DNA of 64,000 nucleotides from NCBI GenBank assembly GCA_026874595.1, contig CM049318.1:31592956-31656955 (forward strand). Direction: 5' to 3'. The translations under genes and the position numbers were made by a program. The DNA is from Sipunculus nudus (Eukaryota > Annelida > Sipuncula > Golfingiida > Sipunculidae). The notes under the pieces were generated by a model, which ran no database searches, was not told the DNA's origin, and saw only the letters and a list, made by a program, of their open reading frames with translations. Below, one piece after another: positions 12,336-22,518 of the stretch (position 1 is the first letter of the stretch; the number at the start of each line of letters is the position of its first letter).

Positions 12336-13979
12336 TATATAGTGCATTCAGTACATCCACATATAATTACCCCGAACCCTAAACACTACATTTACGTATG
12401 TAACATGGCGCCATCAGATTTTGTCTTTACCTCGTAGAGTATTACTTACCCGATTTTATTTTCAGATCTGTTGGCATGTTGCTATCATATTACTTTTCCT
12501 TTTCATGGGCAATGTGCTGCTTTGAATGCTATCCGTGAACATCATCCGTCGTCCTATAAAACGGACCTCTTTTGTTTGGTCATATATGTGTCCGACGCAC
12601 AATCTGTGGGTAGATATGTCGTTGTCTTTTTTGAGCCTTCTGTAATGATCGCCAAATCCTTCCAGCTGATATTTGTTTCTTACCAAACATTTTGTCCTTG
12701 CGTGCCCTTTTCCATTTTGCCTTCCGTCATGCTTACCTTGAAAGGTGTATGTTCGTGGGCTGTCGTTCCTTTATAGTTATGATAATACTTCCAGCCTGTC
12801 TCTTGGTCTTACATACCCATTACACGTTTCTCATGGTTCAGGTCATGCTTAATTTTTTACTTACCAAAGAATTGTTTTCTCAACTTATACTCTTGTTGCC
12901 TATCAGTTGTTTATTCCCAATCCCTTTCCTGTGTTTGGAGCAATATAATGCTTTGTTTTGTAATCTGGTACTCACCATTTTTTATATTTTTGTTTACAAC
13001 TCTTTTGTGAACCCTTCCATCCTTTCTATTTGCTAATGTTGCTTACCCATACATAGTTTTCCCTGTATGTATATATGATGGGCGCAGTGTCTGCTGTGCC
13101 TATGTCCCTTGTTCTCATCAGACTGACACGGTCAAACCTGCGCTTCGTTTTTTTCTGTCATGTATCTTTTGTGATAACAATAAAACATATTACTCCCCTG
13201 CCGAGACTATAACCTTGCCGTGGTAGGGGAGCTTGTGTACTTCAATGACCCTGTGAGCTCTGCTGGCGTAGATTTTATCTATATTGAGGGACACCCATGC
13301 CAGAAAGGTCACACGGGTAGAAGTCAGACGAATAATAGTCTCATCCATCCCTAACAAGGATCACACGTGCCACAGATTATTTTGCTTTTATTTCAAATTA
13401 CGTTCTTTTGTTTGTATGTTTATCATATATGTCTTATCGCTAAACGGTGAATCCGTTGTTCTGTAAACCCCTTTCCTCTTTAGTTAATACGAGTGGTATG
13501 TTTAACATTTTCGTTACTGCCACATATCTATACATTATTATACCTCGTTCTGTTTTGTTAAGGGACATCACACTTTCTATATAGAATATGCGATGTGGTA
13601 ACATGTACCTGCTTATGTTTATGGGTTGACGTTCATGAATGTAAATATATGATTGACAGATATCTGTAGATAGAAAGATGTATATACATATATATAGGTG
13701 TTAATGTCTAATGTTTTCAACTTGGATTCCTTATTTCATTTTTTTTTCCATATCAGTTAACGATATATGTGCTGCACATGATGTTGGAAGCTTTTTTCCT
13801 CTGTCGACGTTCTCTGCCGGGAATCTGCACAAATGCAAAGCAGTACCACTTGTATAAGCACGTACTTGTATCATATGTTTTATTTGTTTGATTGATTTAT
13901 TCAGACGGCGCATACTGATGTATATGATTCTGACTGACATATGCTGTGTAGATATGCATGTATAAGCTATATATCTTCC

Positions 13980-14095
13980 ATATCTGGTTTCGTTTCATAT
14001 ATACATATATTATATATACCCATATAATTCATATATACATATATTATATATGCACATATATTTCATATATACATATATTATATATATATTGTACA
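13980..14095. repeat. TATA/CATA-rich tandem repeat
   Basis: Three units of roughly 45 bp built from TTCATATATACATATATTATATA with small changes. Low complexity and non-coding. Confidence 0.75.
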
Positions 14096-14403
14096 TGACA
14101 TATCGTATGTCATCACTTTCTGTACATTCAATAAACGTCTGTGTAACTAGAAAAGGCATAGCGTTTGTGTTATTTTACTCTTGGTGTAACAGGTTCACGT
14201 CTCGTGACTGTGCTGGTACGTCTGAGCGTGACAGGGGCTGTCTGCGTGAGTGTTTCCTGATGTGTGTGATGCAGGACTGCTGTATTGTCAGGTGTTTTTT
14301 TTTAGATGTTATGTGTCATACACGTTGCCACATACAGACTGCTCATGTGCACCAAAACGGGATGAATTACGCTCGCACGCTCATGTCAGCAGTGTATGTG
14401 TCA

Positions 14404-14436
14404 GTCACGTGACATAACAAGATAACGTATATAAGG
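14404..14436 (+). promoter_or_regulatory. promoter: palindromic GTCACGTGAC plus TATATAAGG
   Basis: GTCACGTGAC (14404-14413) is a perfect 10-bp E-box palindrome. TATATAAGG starts at 14428, 14 bp later. A consensus splice donor GTGAGT follows at 14560 and an acceptor just before the ATG at 14702, so the gene has a 5' UTR intron. The spacing matches the CRE/TATA promoters at 17150, 34391 and 40303. Confidence 0.7.
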
Positions 14437-14701
14437 GGCTGCAGGGCAGCGTTGCTTGCACACTGCCTGATGCTGGCGAAGCGAATACAGCAACTGGGTG
14501 GACCCATTGACACATACACTGATCATTCGTAGGGATTGCGTGCCAGTCGAATAAAACGTGAGTGACCTTTTTTGTACATAGACGGGTGTAGTGACTGGAC
14601 GACCGTGTCCATTATTTGTGCGGATCATGTGACGTAATGATGTGACGCGTGTCCATTTATTAATTGCAGTTTTCTTTGTATTGCCATTACACGAGTCAGA
14701 C

Positions 14702-16156
14702 ATGTCAGACATGTGGCCTCCGGTCGATCTTGCTGTTCATGACACAGGGCCCGACGGCATCATGGGTACATATTTCGGGATGGCGCACAAGGACGGAGCG
14801 GTGGTCTCTTTTGACACTGACCCGTCAGATCGCGTCCCCCGACTCTTCCACGAGACTGTATTTTTCAAACTGTCCGGCGCCACGTTTAACACGTACTGGG
14901 TTTGCACGGACGGCAAAGGACGAGTTTCACAGTTTGTTTTCGACATAAGGGACTGGCGACAGGAAATCGATCACGCAGGCGGGGAGGTTCACCTCATGGT
15001 GGGACGTTACATCCAATGCGAACACGGATTGGCCTTAGTTTGGGTGCCCGTTCGCGCATCGAGGTCGTCAATGGAGCCCGCCAGTCTTAGACCGTTTTAC
15101 GTGACGCCATATGCAGTGGCACTAAACGTGGTGTACGTTGGTTGGGATCCGGAAGGGGTGGTCAAAAGAGATTCTGCTTGGTCGTGGCTCAAAAGGCAGC
15201 CTCCAATGGCGTACTACCAGGACGCTCCGGTGCAGTGCACGGACGCGGGAGGGCGGGTTTTCTGTGAATACCTGGACATGGAAGGTCTGATGTCTTTTGC
15301 GATGACCTGCTTTCCTGAGCGTTCGCGTCTGCGGGCAGTATTCGGAGCAGTTGAACCCAAATGGGCTTTGGGCCACTGTTGGGTGGAGCGTGAACGGGCC
15401 ACAGGGAGAAAATACACCGTTTGGTCAGATGCCAGTTATCCCGAGGGCCTCAGACGCGGAACTACCGTACTTGAAAAGTACGAGTGGAGAGGTACACCGC
15501 CAGGTGGTGTAAAGATGAAACGGAGTTTGGACGGAGACCACCCTGTCACACTGATCGCAACCCTGCACGACCCTCAAGATAATGACGTGCGTATTACTGG
15601 GGAACCTCCAACATCGATTGACTGGGCTGCAAACGTGCATCATGTCTGGGATGTCAGCTTGGGACAAAAAATCATGTCGAGGCATACCAGAATGGACCCA
15701 TACGTGCGATTTTACAGCACATTGGCTCCCGGAAAAGACGTAAGTCTGTGGGACAGGGTACATATCGTTAAAACCGCTGCAACGTTCTCTCCGTGTGAAG
15801 TGATGAACCCTGAGCTGTATGTAGCGAGCGTAGTGAAAACGGTCGAGCTGTTCGACCAATACAGATCTGGTTTCGGTTGTCCTCGGGGACTATCTGTTTA
15901 TATGAATATAATCAAAAAGTGCAAAAGGGACTGGCCGGACGAGGTCGAATGCATACGCGATGGTCGCGTGGGACGAAAAGAGTATGTGTTGCACAGGACT
16001 GATACGCCGGGAGGTAATCGGTATCCGTCAGGTGGAAGCATTCGCAAGCAACCATCGTGCAACATGTATCGGATGCATAAAAGGTTTGTACATGCCATAT
16101 TACCGAGCTTTTCCACAGTTTCCATAGAACAAAAAGATGTGCCAGTACTGATATAA
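14702..16156 (+). CDS. Unknown 484-aa protein with 5' UTR intron
   Basis: I do not recognise the family. A long single coding exon with strong codon character, rich in Trp and aromatic residues and in Asp/Arg, apparently globular. I see no repeated domain, zinc motif or membrane segment. The frame stays open upstream to a GTG at 14642 and would add a signal-peptide-like stretch. However, the TATA at 14428, the GTGAGT donor at 14560 and acceptor sequences (TTGCAG near 14669, AGTCAG at 14700) place this stretch in an intron or UTR, so I start at the ATG at 14702. The E-box/TATA promoter links it to the other strongly promoted genes here. Confidence 0.7.
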   Translation: MSDMWPPVDLAVHDTGPDGIMGTYFGMAHKDGAVVSFDTDPSDRVPRLFHETVFFKLSGATFNTYWVCTDGKGRVSQFVFDIRDWRQEIDHAGGEVHLMVGRYIQCEHGLALVWVPVRASRSSMEPASLRPFYVTPYAVALNVVYVGWDPEGVVKRDSAWSWLKRQPPMAYYQDAPVQCTDAGGRVFCEYLDMEGLMSFAMTCFPERSRLRAVFGAVEPKWALGHCWVERERATGRKYTVWSDASYPEGLRRGTTVLEKYEWRGTPPGGVKMKRSLDGDHPVTLIATLHDPQDNDVRITGEPPTSIDWAANVHHVWDVSLGQKIMSRHTRMDPYVRFYSTLAPGKDVSLWDRVHIVKTAATFSPCEVMNPELYVASVVKTVELFDQYRSGFGCPRGLSVYMNIIKKCKRDWPDEVECIRDGRVGRKEYVLHRTDTPGGNRYPSGGSIRKQPSCNMYRMHKRFVHAILPSFSTVSIEQKDVPVLI

Positions 16157-17140
16157 GAAGGGTATGACTTTAGCAAGCCGTGATCATACGTGTGCACATT
16201 TTGTTATGAAGTATATTATTGATAAAACTTTACAGAGTGTTATATGAGTAAAGATAACGTATGACCGAGTGTTTCTTTTATTACAGGTGAAGGTGTATAT
16301 TATGAGAACGTATGAGGTCAGCTGACGCTGCCAGAACACGCAGAGAAACACGTGAGCGGAGATAACACGCGACGCATATTGACAAATATATTGAATTGGA
16401 AATCTCAGTAATAGACGTGCGACAGTTAGGCCTTCTGTGTGCTTTAACTTGCCAAACACGTTCGTTCATTGACGTTGGGCTATATCAAATGCACTTAGAC
16501 ACCAAAGACATGTACGTGTTACTAATGATCGAGATTTATGAGAAAGCTTGACAAACAGCGAAAAAAAAGAGGGGGGGGGGTGTTTGCTACCAAGACGTGT
16601 GTTGCACTCATGTTGCATCTGATGTACGTCGCAGCTCAGGATATGTGTCCATTATAAAATTTGTTATTCATCCTTGACTGTTATGTGTGGCTGTGAGCCC
16701 ATCAAGAAATCCACACACACGCCGGCTGCATCCCTCGACTGATAGAAGTGGGTTTTATTATGAGCTTGGTACCGGCATCCGTCTGCGAAACATGTCCGTT
16801 CATATTTTTGATGGGTAGACGACCACATGTCATGATGTGTCTGAAGACATGTACACTTATAAACCTTCATTCAAACGGGAATCAAAGACATATGAGCATT
16901 GGTCATTGTGTCTGTTCTGCCTGGCGTACTGAAGCTCTGAAAGCATGCTTCTTATGATACCACGTGTTGTACATCCGAAGTAGACATACACGTTACCTCT
17001 TTGTCACGTGAACCACTTACCGACCAGACATGCCGATATATATATTCATATATTTATATAATATCAACAAACACAATAATACGTAGGTCTGTGCACATTC
17101 CGGAACCATTTAGGGTTTCACCGGATGTCACTCTGGCTCT
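16157..17140. other. intergenic, no gene seen
   Basis: A poly-purine/poly-G run near 16561-16579 is the only distinct feature. The open frames are short and lack support. Confidence 0.4.
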
Positions 17141-17149
17141 TTGTATGTG

Positions 17150-17202
17150 TGACGTCACAAGCTAAATTGTGTATATAAGGACCCTACTCGCAACAGTGCA
17201 AT
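17150..17202 (+). promoter_or_regulatory. CRE + TATA + CAACAGTGCAAT promoter
   Basis: TGACGTCA (17150-17157), TATATAA (17172-17178) and CAACAGTGCAAT (17191-17202) have exactly the same spacing as at 34391-34443. The downstream leaders are related too (GTGAACAGCAGCA here, GTGAGCAGCAGCA there). A GTGAGT donor follows at 17391. CRE palindromes bind CREB/ATF bZIP factors (established knowledge). Confidence 0.8.
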
Positions 17203-17499
17203 CACTCTCGCTTAGAGACATACCACTGCAAGTGAACAGCAGCAAGGGACTTATACCGTAGCACACGGATACTAGTATAGAAGCAGTATAGGACTTCACT
17301 GAAGCAATTTACAGGCGTGAAGGATAGACAGAAGAAGCGAGTGAAGAATAAAGAGAATATTCACAACAGAAAGCGAGCAAGAAATCAAAAGTGAGTACAT
17401 TTATTTTATCGTTCAACACATTTAGTTCACTGTAAAAGGTGTTCATCTCTTATTGATGTACATTCTGATCCAACTGTTCGGCAATGTCATATGTGATAT

Positions 17500-18009
17500 A
17501 TGACAACGGTTTTTGTAAAACCAGTGTTGCCTTTGGTTGTAGTGGCACAGCCCCCGAACGGCGCACCAGCCCGACCCCAAGGCAACTATGTTCCGGGTAC
17601 CTTACAAGGCCAGTGGTCGCCTTTGTTGCCCGTGGGTGCGCAGTATAATGTGCAACAGCATGTTGACGGTTTACCGGTGAACTTTCGCCGAAACCTGCCT
17701 CTGGTGCCGTACAGGCCAGAAACGTACCTGGAACGTATGATTCAAGGGAATGTTCAGATGTCGGACCAGATGCGCCAGCTACTGACGACAACTGTGACAT
17801 TATTCATGTCATTATTCCCTTACACGTCACACGTGTTCGACCCTACCCCGAACAGCAACCCCAGGCAGACAGGAGATCACATCTTGGTGTTCATCAGGAA
17901 CATTCTTAACCGGAACCGGCCGGACAGAGAAACCCACATAATGCTGTTTCATTTCCTGGTTAACACGTTTGTTGGCGCATATTTCCAATCGATGCTGGCA
18001 GGTCAGTGA
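17500..18009 (+). CDS. Unknown Pro-rich then helical protein (169 aa)
   Basis: The N-terminal 70 residues are rich in Pro, Val and Gln and probably disordered. Residues about 75-169 look like an amphipathic helix bundle ending F-H-F-L-V-N-T-F-V-G-A-Y-F. The helical part has a CARD-like feel (I-L-V-F-I-R-N-I-L then F-H-F-L), but the match is weak and I do not assign it. The gene follows a CRE/TATA promoter and a leader with a GTGAGT donor at 17391; I could not place the acceptor with confidence. The start is the first ATG in frame, at 17500. No homologue is recognised. Confidence 0.6.
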   Translation: MTTVFVKPVLPLVVVAQPPNGAPARPQGNYVPGTLQGQWSPLLPVGAQYNVQQHVDGLPVNFRRNLPLVPYRPETYLERMIQGNVQMSDQMRQLLTTTVTLFMSLFPYTSHVFDPTPNSNPRQTGDHILVFIRNILNRNRPDRETHIMLFHFLVNTFVGAYFQSMLAGQ

Positions 18010-18285
18010 GGCACACGCCTTGATGCCTGTTGAGTTGCAGTTGCTGTTAAGTTGTTGCTTTATATTTTTTTTCTTTTCATTGTTATCGTTTTGTTTGTGC
18101 TGACTAGCATTGGAAGAGTACCTTGTCATTTATATTTCAGGGGGCAGTTGATAAATGTAATGATTTGAATATGGTTTGTGATAGGGATACTGGCATACTG
18201 GCATTCACCATATGTGGTTGTCGTTTCCTGTTGTAGATTATCAATGGTGACTGTGTGTTCTTACGGTGTTGTTGTTTTATTGCAG

Positions 18286-18345
18286 AGCAAGGCGAAGACA
18301 TATAAAGAAGAGAGACACAAATCGTTCCGGATATCACAGCTAAAT
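18286..18345 (+). other. probable short non-coding exon
   Basis: TTTTATTGCAG precedes it and AAT|GTGAGT ends it, giving a 60-nt exon-like block. It may be the first or second exon of the 18695 gene, whose ATG follows an ATTGTAG acceptor at 18685, or an alternative 3' exon of the 17500 gene. Confidence 0.4.
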
Positions 18346-18694
18346 GTGAGTACAATATTGTTTATGAAATCTTATTGTACAGACCGCATTTCTGACAGTT
18401 TGTAAATAATGTTGACAAACAAATATTAATAGTACTATAATAATACTCAGTCATATTTATATGGTGACGGTAATCGAACGACATCCTGTTACTACGTAAT
18501 CATGCACAGTATAATTTACACGGCGGCGGAATATTGACGTGTTACTACACGTACCTGCATCAAGTAAAACAAGAGATTCAACATCCTACAACTGAATGTA
18601 AATATCGGTCATCAACACGATATAGACATAACACATGGACAATTGTGCAGGACGGTCGTGATGATGTCGTTTGTATGTAATTGTAGTTCTGACA

Positions 18695-19168
18695 ATGGAA
18701 CACAACGATATTCTTGTGGAAGATGTACTTGGAAAGTTGAAATTAACTGCAGAAACGTGTCTACGTATTACTCCAAACAGCGACAATGACACGACGTTAA
18801 AGCAATATGTAGAATGTATTTCTATGTTCCAACAGTGCTTTGATCAATTGTTGGGGTGTGTCATATCATACCAAACGTATCCGTGTGAAAATATGGATAT
18901 GGATCAAATACTTGCGGACCTGTCGTGTATCGCAAATAACGTGCTATCGTTGTCATGTTCTGAGCTTGTTGTGAAAGCACTTTGGGCGGTGTATAAGCGG
19001 TTGTGCGCTGTACACCGGAGATACGTACTCGTTATAGAAAACATGCAAACATTAGTATGTGTCGTTGATGAGCATAAACTGCAATGCCAAGAAATGAACC
19101 AGATGACACAGTGCTTGCTGGCTGATTTGTGGCAGACATATCCGGACTTTGTTACATGTATCCAATAA
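18695..19168 (+). CDS. Unknown helical, Cys-rich protein (157 aa)
   Basis: The protein is almost entirely helix-forming, with many Leu, Cys and Met residues and a Y-K-R-L-x4-R-R-Y segment two thirds along. It loosely resembles the other ~160-190 aa helical proteins of the window (21329 and the 35-39 kb minus-strand set), but similarity is weak. The frame opens at a TTG at 18671. I start at the ATG at 18695, nine bases after an ATTGTAG acceptor, consistent with a 5' UTR intron. There is no zinc motif or signal peptide. Function unknown. Confidence 0.55.
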   Translation: MEHNDILVEDVLGKLKLTAETCLRITPNSDNDTTLKQYVECISMFQQCFDQLLGCVISYQTYPCENMDMDQILADLSCIANNVLSLSCSELVVKALWAVYKRLCAVHRRYVLVIENMQTLVCVVDEHKLQCQEMNQMTQCLLADLWQTYPDFVTCIQ

Positions 19169-19340
19169 TCATGGCCGGCACGACGTGAACCAATGAATAC
19201 TGTGACTCGACGTAATAGACAGTGACATTGGTTTTGTATTTGTTACATAAGGGTTATATGTGTCATCATTACTCAGGTCGCGTTATAATTATTGCAGCAC
19301 GCGCGATACATTCATAGAAACTACAGACATTTGCGAAAAG

Positions 19341-19931
19341 ATGAACTCCTTAAGAATGAACGTGAATGACTCCCCAGATGAATACGACCCAGAGAAACAT
19401 GAAATAGTGGGCAAACAAATGTTAGACGACATGGCGAAACTGGCCAAGGAGGCGGAAGAGCGATCATCGAAACTGGTCAAGGATGCAGAACAGCGATCAT
19501 CCGATGATGAAGATGAGGGTATGGCTTTAAAAGAGTTCGCTACATACATCAAGGATCTGATTGCCGTAATATCTCAGATCCCTGGGTACATTCAAAACTT
19601 TGAGGCAAGGGATGGACAACAAGAACATAACGGCTTCGTAGTAGATCGCGGATACGTAAAGACGTTCAAGAAGATGTATTCCATCGTCGGCGTAATGCGT
19701 CGCAGGTCATGCAGTGATATATTGTGGCTGGCCTTATGTCAATTGTCGGCGTATATGTTATGGGTCAGGACCCTTTACATACGTAGGAGCATGGTTCACT
19801 GTAAGTCGATACCATCTGAAATGATGTGGCACCATCACCATTGGGAGGAGTTCGCACAGGGGGTGTTAATATTAGGTTGGGCTTTATGGTTAGAGAAGAA
19901 GGCTGCAGCGGACGAAAATGGAAGAAAGTAA
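19341..19931 (+). CDS. Acidic tandem-family member 1, start and tail altered
   Basis: First of four tandem paralogues (others at 20319, 22519, 23838). The conserved family start M-E-T-T-E-V corresponds here to I-E-T-T-D-I: the initiator ATG has become ATA near 19315. Translation would have to begin at the ATG at 19341, or upstream in frame at 19260 if the 5' intron is retained. The conserved core is present (I-x-Q-I-P-G-Y-I-Q-N-F-E; Y-V-K-T-F-K-K-M-Y; L-Y-I-R). The copy stops just after the last helix and lacks the Lys/Arg-rich nuclear-localisation tail of the others. It also lacks most of the Asp/Ser-rich N-terminus. It may be decaying or specialised. Confidence 0.5.
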   Translation: MNSLRMNVNDSPDEYDPEKHEIVGKQMLDDMAKLAKEAEERSSKLVKDAEQRSSDDEDEGMALKEFATYIKDLIAVISQIPGYIQNFEARDGQQEHNGFVVDRGYVKTFKKMYSIVGVMRRRSCSDILWLALCQLSAYMLWVRTLYIRRSMVHCKSIPSEMMWHHHHWEEFAQGVLILGWALWLEKKAAADENGRK

Positions 19932-20318
19932 CAGTGTTATGTTTACAAAAGGACTTATGGCTGAACGGACTTGTGGATAAACATGTAAATATGCCAATAT
20001 ATTTACCCATTGCAGATGTTTGGTTTTTGTAAGTGACAGTAGATAGTGTGATCAGTATATCGATCTTAATATCCCCGTATTCCCTCAATTAGAATACGTG
20101 ATTGTCGTATCTTGTATTATTCAAGTTTTGTATTATCTCATCAGAATAAATGATTGTAAGTTGTATTAATGTCTTTGAGTTTTTTTCATGAATCACGTGA
20201 TATGGTTGTTTCACTGTGCTGAGAGTTTGAATGTTGGCATGCTAAGTTGGATGGTGTTTTTCTTGCTACCCTTCCCTTAATGGCGTTTATGGATTATTAC
20301 AGCACACCCGATACGATA

Positions 20319-21188
20319 ATGGAAACGACAGAAGTTAGCGGAGAGATGAGCCCCCAAAAGATTAGCGCCCCGGACCCTCCAATGAATGGGCAGGCCAACC
20401 AGGACAGTCTAATTATCGGCCAAACACAAGAGGAACAGAAAATTGACCCTCCAGGGGACGACCCAGCCAATCAGGACCCTCCAATGAGTTTCCGGCAGAA
20501 GCACGAAATGTGGGTCAAAAAAGAAATGGAGGACCGCATACAAGAACTCAAGGATCTGGTAGACATTGCCGAAAAGCGAATCATAGAATCGCCTGATGAT
20601 GATGAAGAGTGTAGGGAAGAGTGTAGGGGTTTAAAGGACTTTGCTGATAAGACCAAAAATCTTATTGATGTAATATCAAAGTTCCCTGGACATATACAAA
20701 AGTTTGAGGCAGATGCCATGGTTGGACCAACAGATGGGAAACGCGTCGTGAAAGACGGTGCATACAAACTGACGTACAAGAGAATGAAAGCTATCATCGA
20801 CGCAATGAGAAAAACGCCGTGCCCGGATCTGGTGTATGATGCATTCGGTATATTATCTTTTTACATAGAGGCGATCCTGATCCTTTACACAGACATGCAG
20901 GACAGGCTGCGTGACTGCATACCCGAGGGGGAACTTCCTGTGGTACTAGTGGCACCGTGTTTTGTGCGGGAGTACCACAGTTGGAACTGGGAAAAACTCG
21001 AGCGATGTCAGTCATGGTTAGATCATGAGGTATCAGATGAGGTACAAGAGGCAATGGTTAAACAATCGAGAAAGAAAAAACGCCGCGTGACGTCTACCGT
21101 GCAGGATCAATCCAAAACCAAAACAGTTCAAACAGGTCGCGTCAACAAGAAACGCCAGAGGCGTGGCCGAAAAAATAACAAAAAGTAA
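20319..21188 (+). CDS. Acidic tandem-family member 2 (289 aa)
   Basis: Unknown family, best seen by comparing its four tandem copies. Layout: M-E-T-T-E-V start; acidic, Pro-rich disordered region with a P-x-N-Q-D repeat (residues 10-65); helical core about 75-255 with [IV]-I-S-[KR]-[FY]-P-G-[HY]-I-[QK]-[KQ]-F-E, a C-x-D-L-V-Y segment and a terminal W-x-x-L helix; then a strongly basic tail (K-K-K-R-R-V-T-S-T; R-R-G-R-K), a probable nuclear signal. It has the same length as member 4. The ATG at 20319 follows a TTACAG acceptor in a conserved UTR-intron cassette, so I do not use the longer open frame. A nuclear scaffold or DNA-associated role is inferred only from the basic tail. Confidence 0.7.
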   Translation: METTEVSGEMSPQKISAPDPPMNGQANQDSLIIGQTQEEQKIDPPGDDPANQDPPMSFRQKHEMWVKKEMEDRIQELKDLVDIAEKRIIESPDDDEECREECRGLKDFADKTKNLIDVISKFPGHIQKFEADAMVGPTDGKRVVKDGAYKLTYKRMKAIIDAMRKTPCPDLVYDAFGILSFYIEAILILYTDMQDRLRDCIPEGELPVVLVAPCFVREYHSWNWEKLERCQSWLDHEVSDEVQEAMVKQSRKKKRRVTSTVQDQSKTKTVQTGRVNKKRQRRGRKNNKK

Positions 21189-21328
21189 ACAAAAGAAAAA
21201 CTTTCATCAACAAAGACATATTTCAACAAAGACATGTACAAATATTTCCTTTGCTCTCGTGATTTTGTTGTATACATTGACATTATCAGTAAATGGTATC
21301 GTATCTGTTTGCAGCTTGTGTTGGCACG

Positions 21329-21892
21329 ATGACGGACATACAGGATATATTTGATAGACGGGTCTGCCGACAGTTGAGACGGCTGGCGGATATCTACGAA
21401 AGACGTGCCAAAAGGTCTACATCAGCTATACATAAGATGTACATGTTTGATTGCCGCCGGGTTGCATTAATGTTAGAGGTGTACGTGCGTATCTTCGACA
21501 CGACAGGACTTCACGGCCTCCCTGATTTGTACCTCAGCGATAGATGCTGGTTTAAGGCCACATATCACATGCTGTTTAATTATATTTCTGGAAGACTGTA
21601 CAAGCAAGACGCACGTTGCGATGGCTTCGTGGTCGCTGCATTGCTGCTATTGCATCGGTACTTTACCCGTGTACAGCAGAAATACAATTGTTTAATAAAG
21701 GAGCTGCAACACAATCGGAATACTCAAAGAGATCTGCAGAAAATATTGTATAAGTGCAACATGCTGCGTAAATGTAAGGATGGTTTATGGTGTGAGATAC
21801 AGAAACGTCGAGGTCGAGATGCTGCTGCTCGTGCAAGGAAACAAAGTATGCGTGATCGTAAACGACAGAACTCAGTGTGTGGTCTGATGTGA
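21329..21892 (+). CDS. Unknown helical basic protein (187 aa)
   Basis: An all-helical, Arg/Lys/Tyr-rich protein with a V-R-I-F segment, a central Y-F-T-R-V-Q-Q-K-Y helix and a basic, Arg-rich C-terminus. The size and the mid-protein Tyr-x-x-Val-x-x-Tyr helix recall the minus-strand helical proteins at 35-39 kb, though identity is low. The frame opens at an ATG at 21293, but TCTGTTTGCAG ends at 21314, so the spliced message starts at the ATG at 21329. It lies between members 2 and 3 of the acidic tandem family. Function unknown. Confidence 0.6.
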   Translation: MTDIQDIFDRRVCRQLRRLADIYERRAKRSTSAIHKMYMFDCRRVALMLEVYVRIFDTTGLHGLPDLYLSDRCWFKATYHMLFNYISGRLYKQDARCDGFVVAALLLLHRYFTRVQQKYNCLIKELQHNRNTQRDLQKILYKCNMLRKCKDGLWCEIQKRRGRDAAARARKQSMRDRKRQNSVCGLM

Positions 21893-22360
21893 ATATGTAG
21901 CCAACTTTTTCACACCAAGACTGCCCGATGCATAAATACCTTTGTACAGAACTGTTTTGTAATGTAATTCTTTCTTTTTTTGTCCATATTTACTGCTACG
22001 TACCTGTAATCCAAGAGTCTGCTACAGTTTTGTTTTCATATAATATTTTGCTTACATATATTTTGTTGTATTTTCAACATATTTCGTACAGTTACATGTG
22101 TGTACCTGATGTAAATATTTTAACAATATGTGCCTCATAGAAGTAGGTTTGATGTATAATGTAAGCGTTAGGTTGTTTGATATTCATATAACCACCAAAA
22201 AAATGTAACATATAATTTTGTGATGTATTTGATTTCTGGTGTATGTTTTGTTAGGTGATGATGAGACTGTTTGTTAATTTTTATAACCATCGGCATAAAC
22301 ATTCTTTGTAACATTTAGTCGGAATAAATGATGTAACTTTCATTTCCGTCTCCGTTTTAA
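21893..22360. other. 3' flank and tandem-cassette promoter region
   Basis: AT-rich 3' region followed by AATAAATGATGTAAC near 22325. This word also marks the junction before the next copy at 23640 and 25078, so the poly(A) signal of one unit sits about 50 bp upstream of the leader exon of the next. Confidence 0.5.
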
Positions 22361-22518
22361 TGTACCGCAGGCAAGCATCGGAGATTTGCCAGCGAAACAG
22401 GGGTATGGATGTTTCACTGTACAGAGAGTTTGAATGTTGGCGTGCTAGCTTGGATTGTCATTTTCCTGATACCCTGCCCTTAATGCGTTTTGTGTGTATT
22501 GCAGCACGCCCGTTACAA

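Larger units (their letters stand above)
6427..14400. other. gene-poor, repeat-rich region
   Basis: About 8 kb without a convincing coding gene. It holds a tandem duplication at 7.1-7.7 kb, a 28-bp minisatellite at 8.36 kb, several TA/CA microsatellites, a possible hAT-like terminal-repeat element at 10.0 kb and a pyrimidine-rich stretch at 9.2-13.1 kb with many minus-strand splice-donor-like words. Open frames here are short, T-rich and lack starts in context. Confidence 0.5.

Noticed and set aside
13190-13300. AACCTTGCCGTGGTAGGGGAGC, which recalls a widespread repeat
   Set aside because: I could not tie it to a named transposon family from memory and no borders are visible.
14642-14701. 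N-terminal extension with a signal-peptide-like stretch before the 484-aa protein
   Set aside because: It begins at a GTG, not an ATG, and lies in sequence that the TATA box, GTGAGT donor and acceptors mark as intron or UTR.
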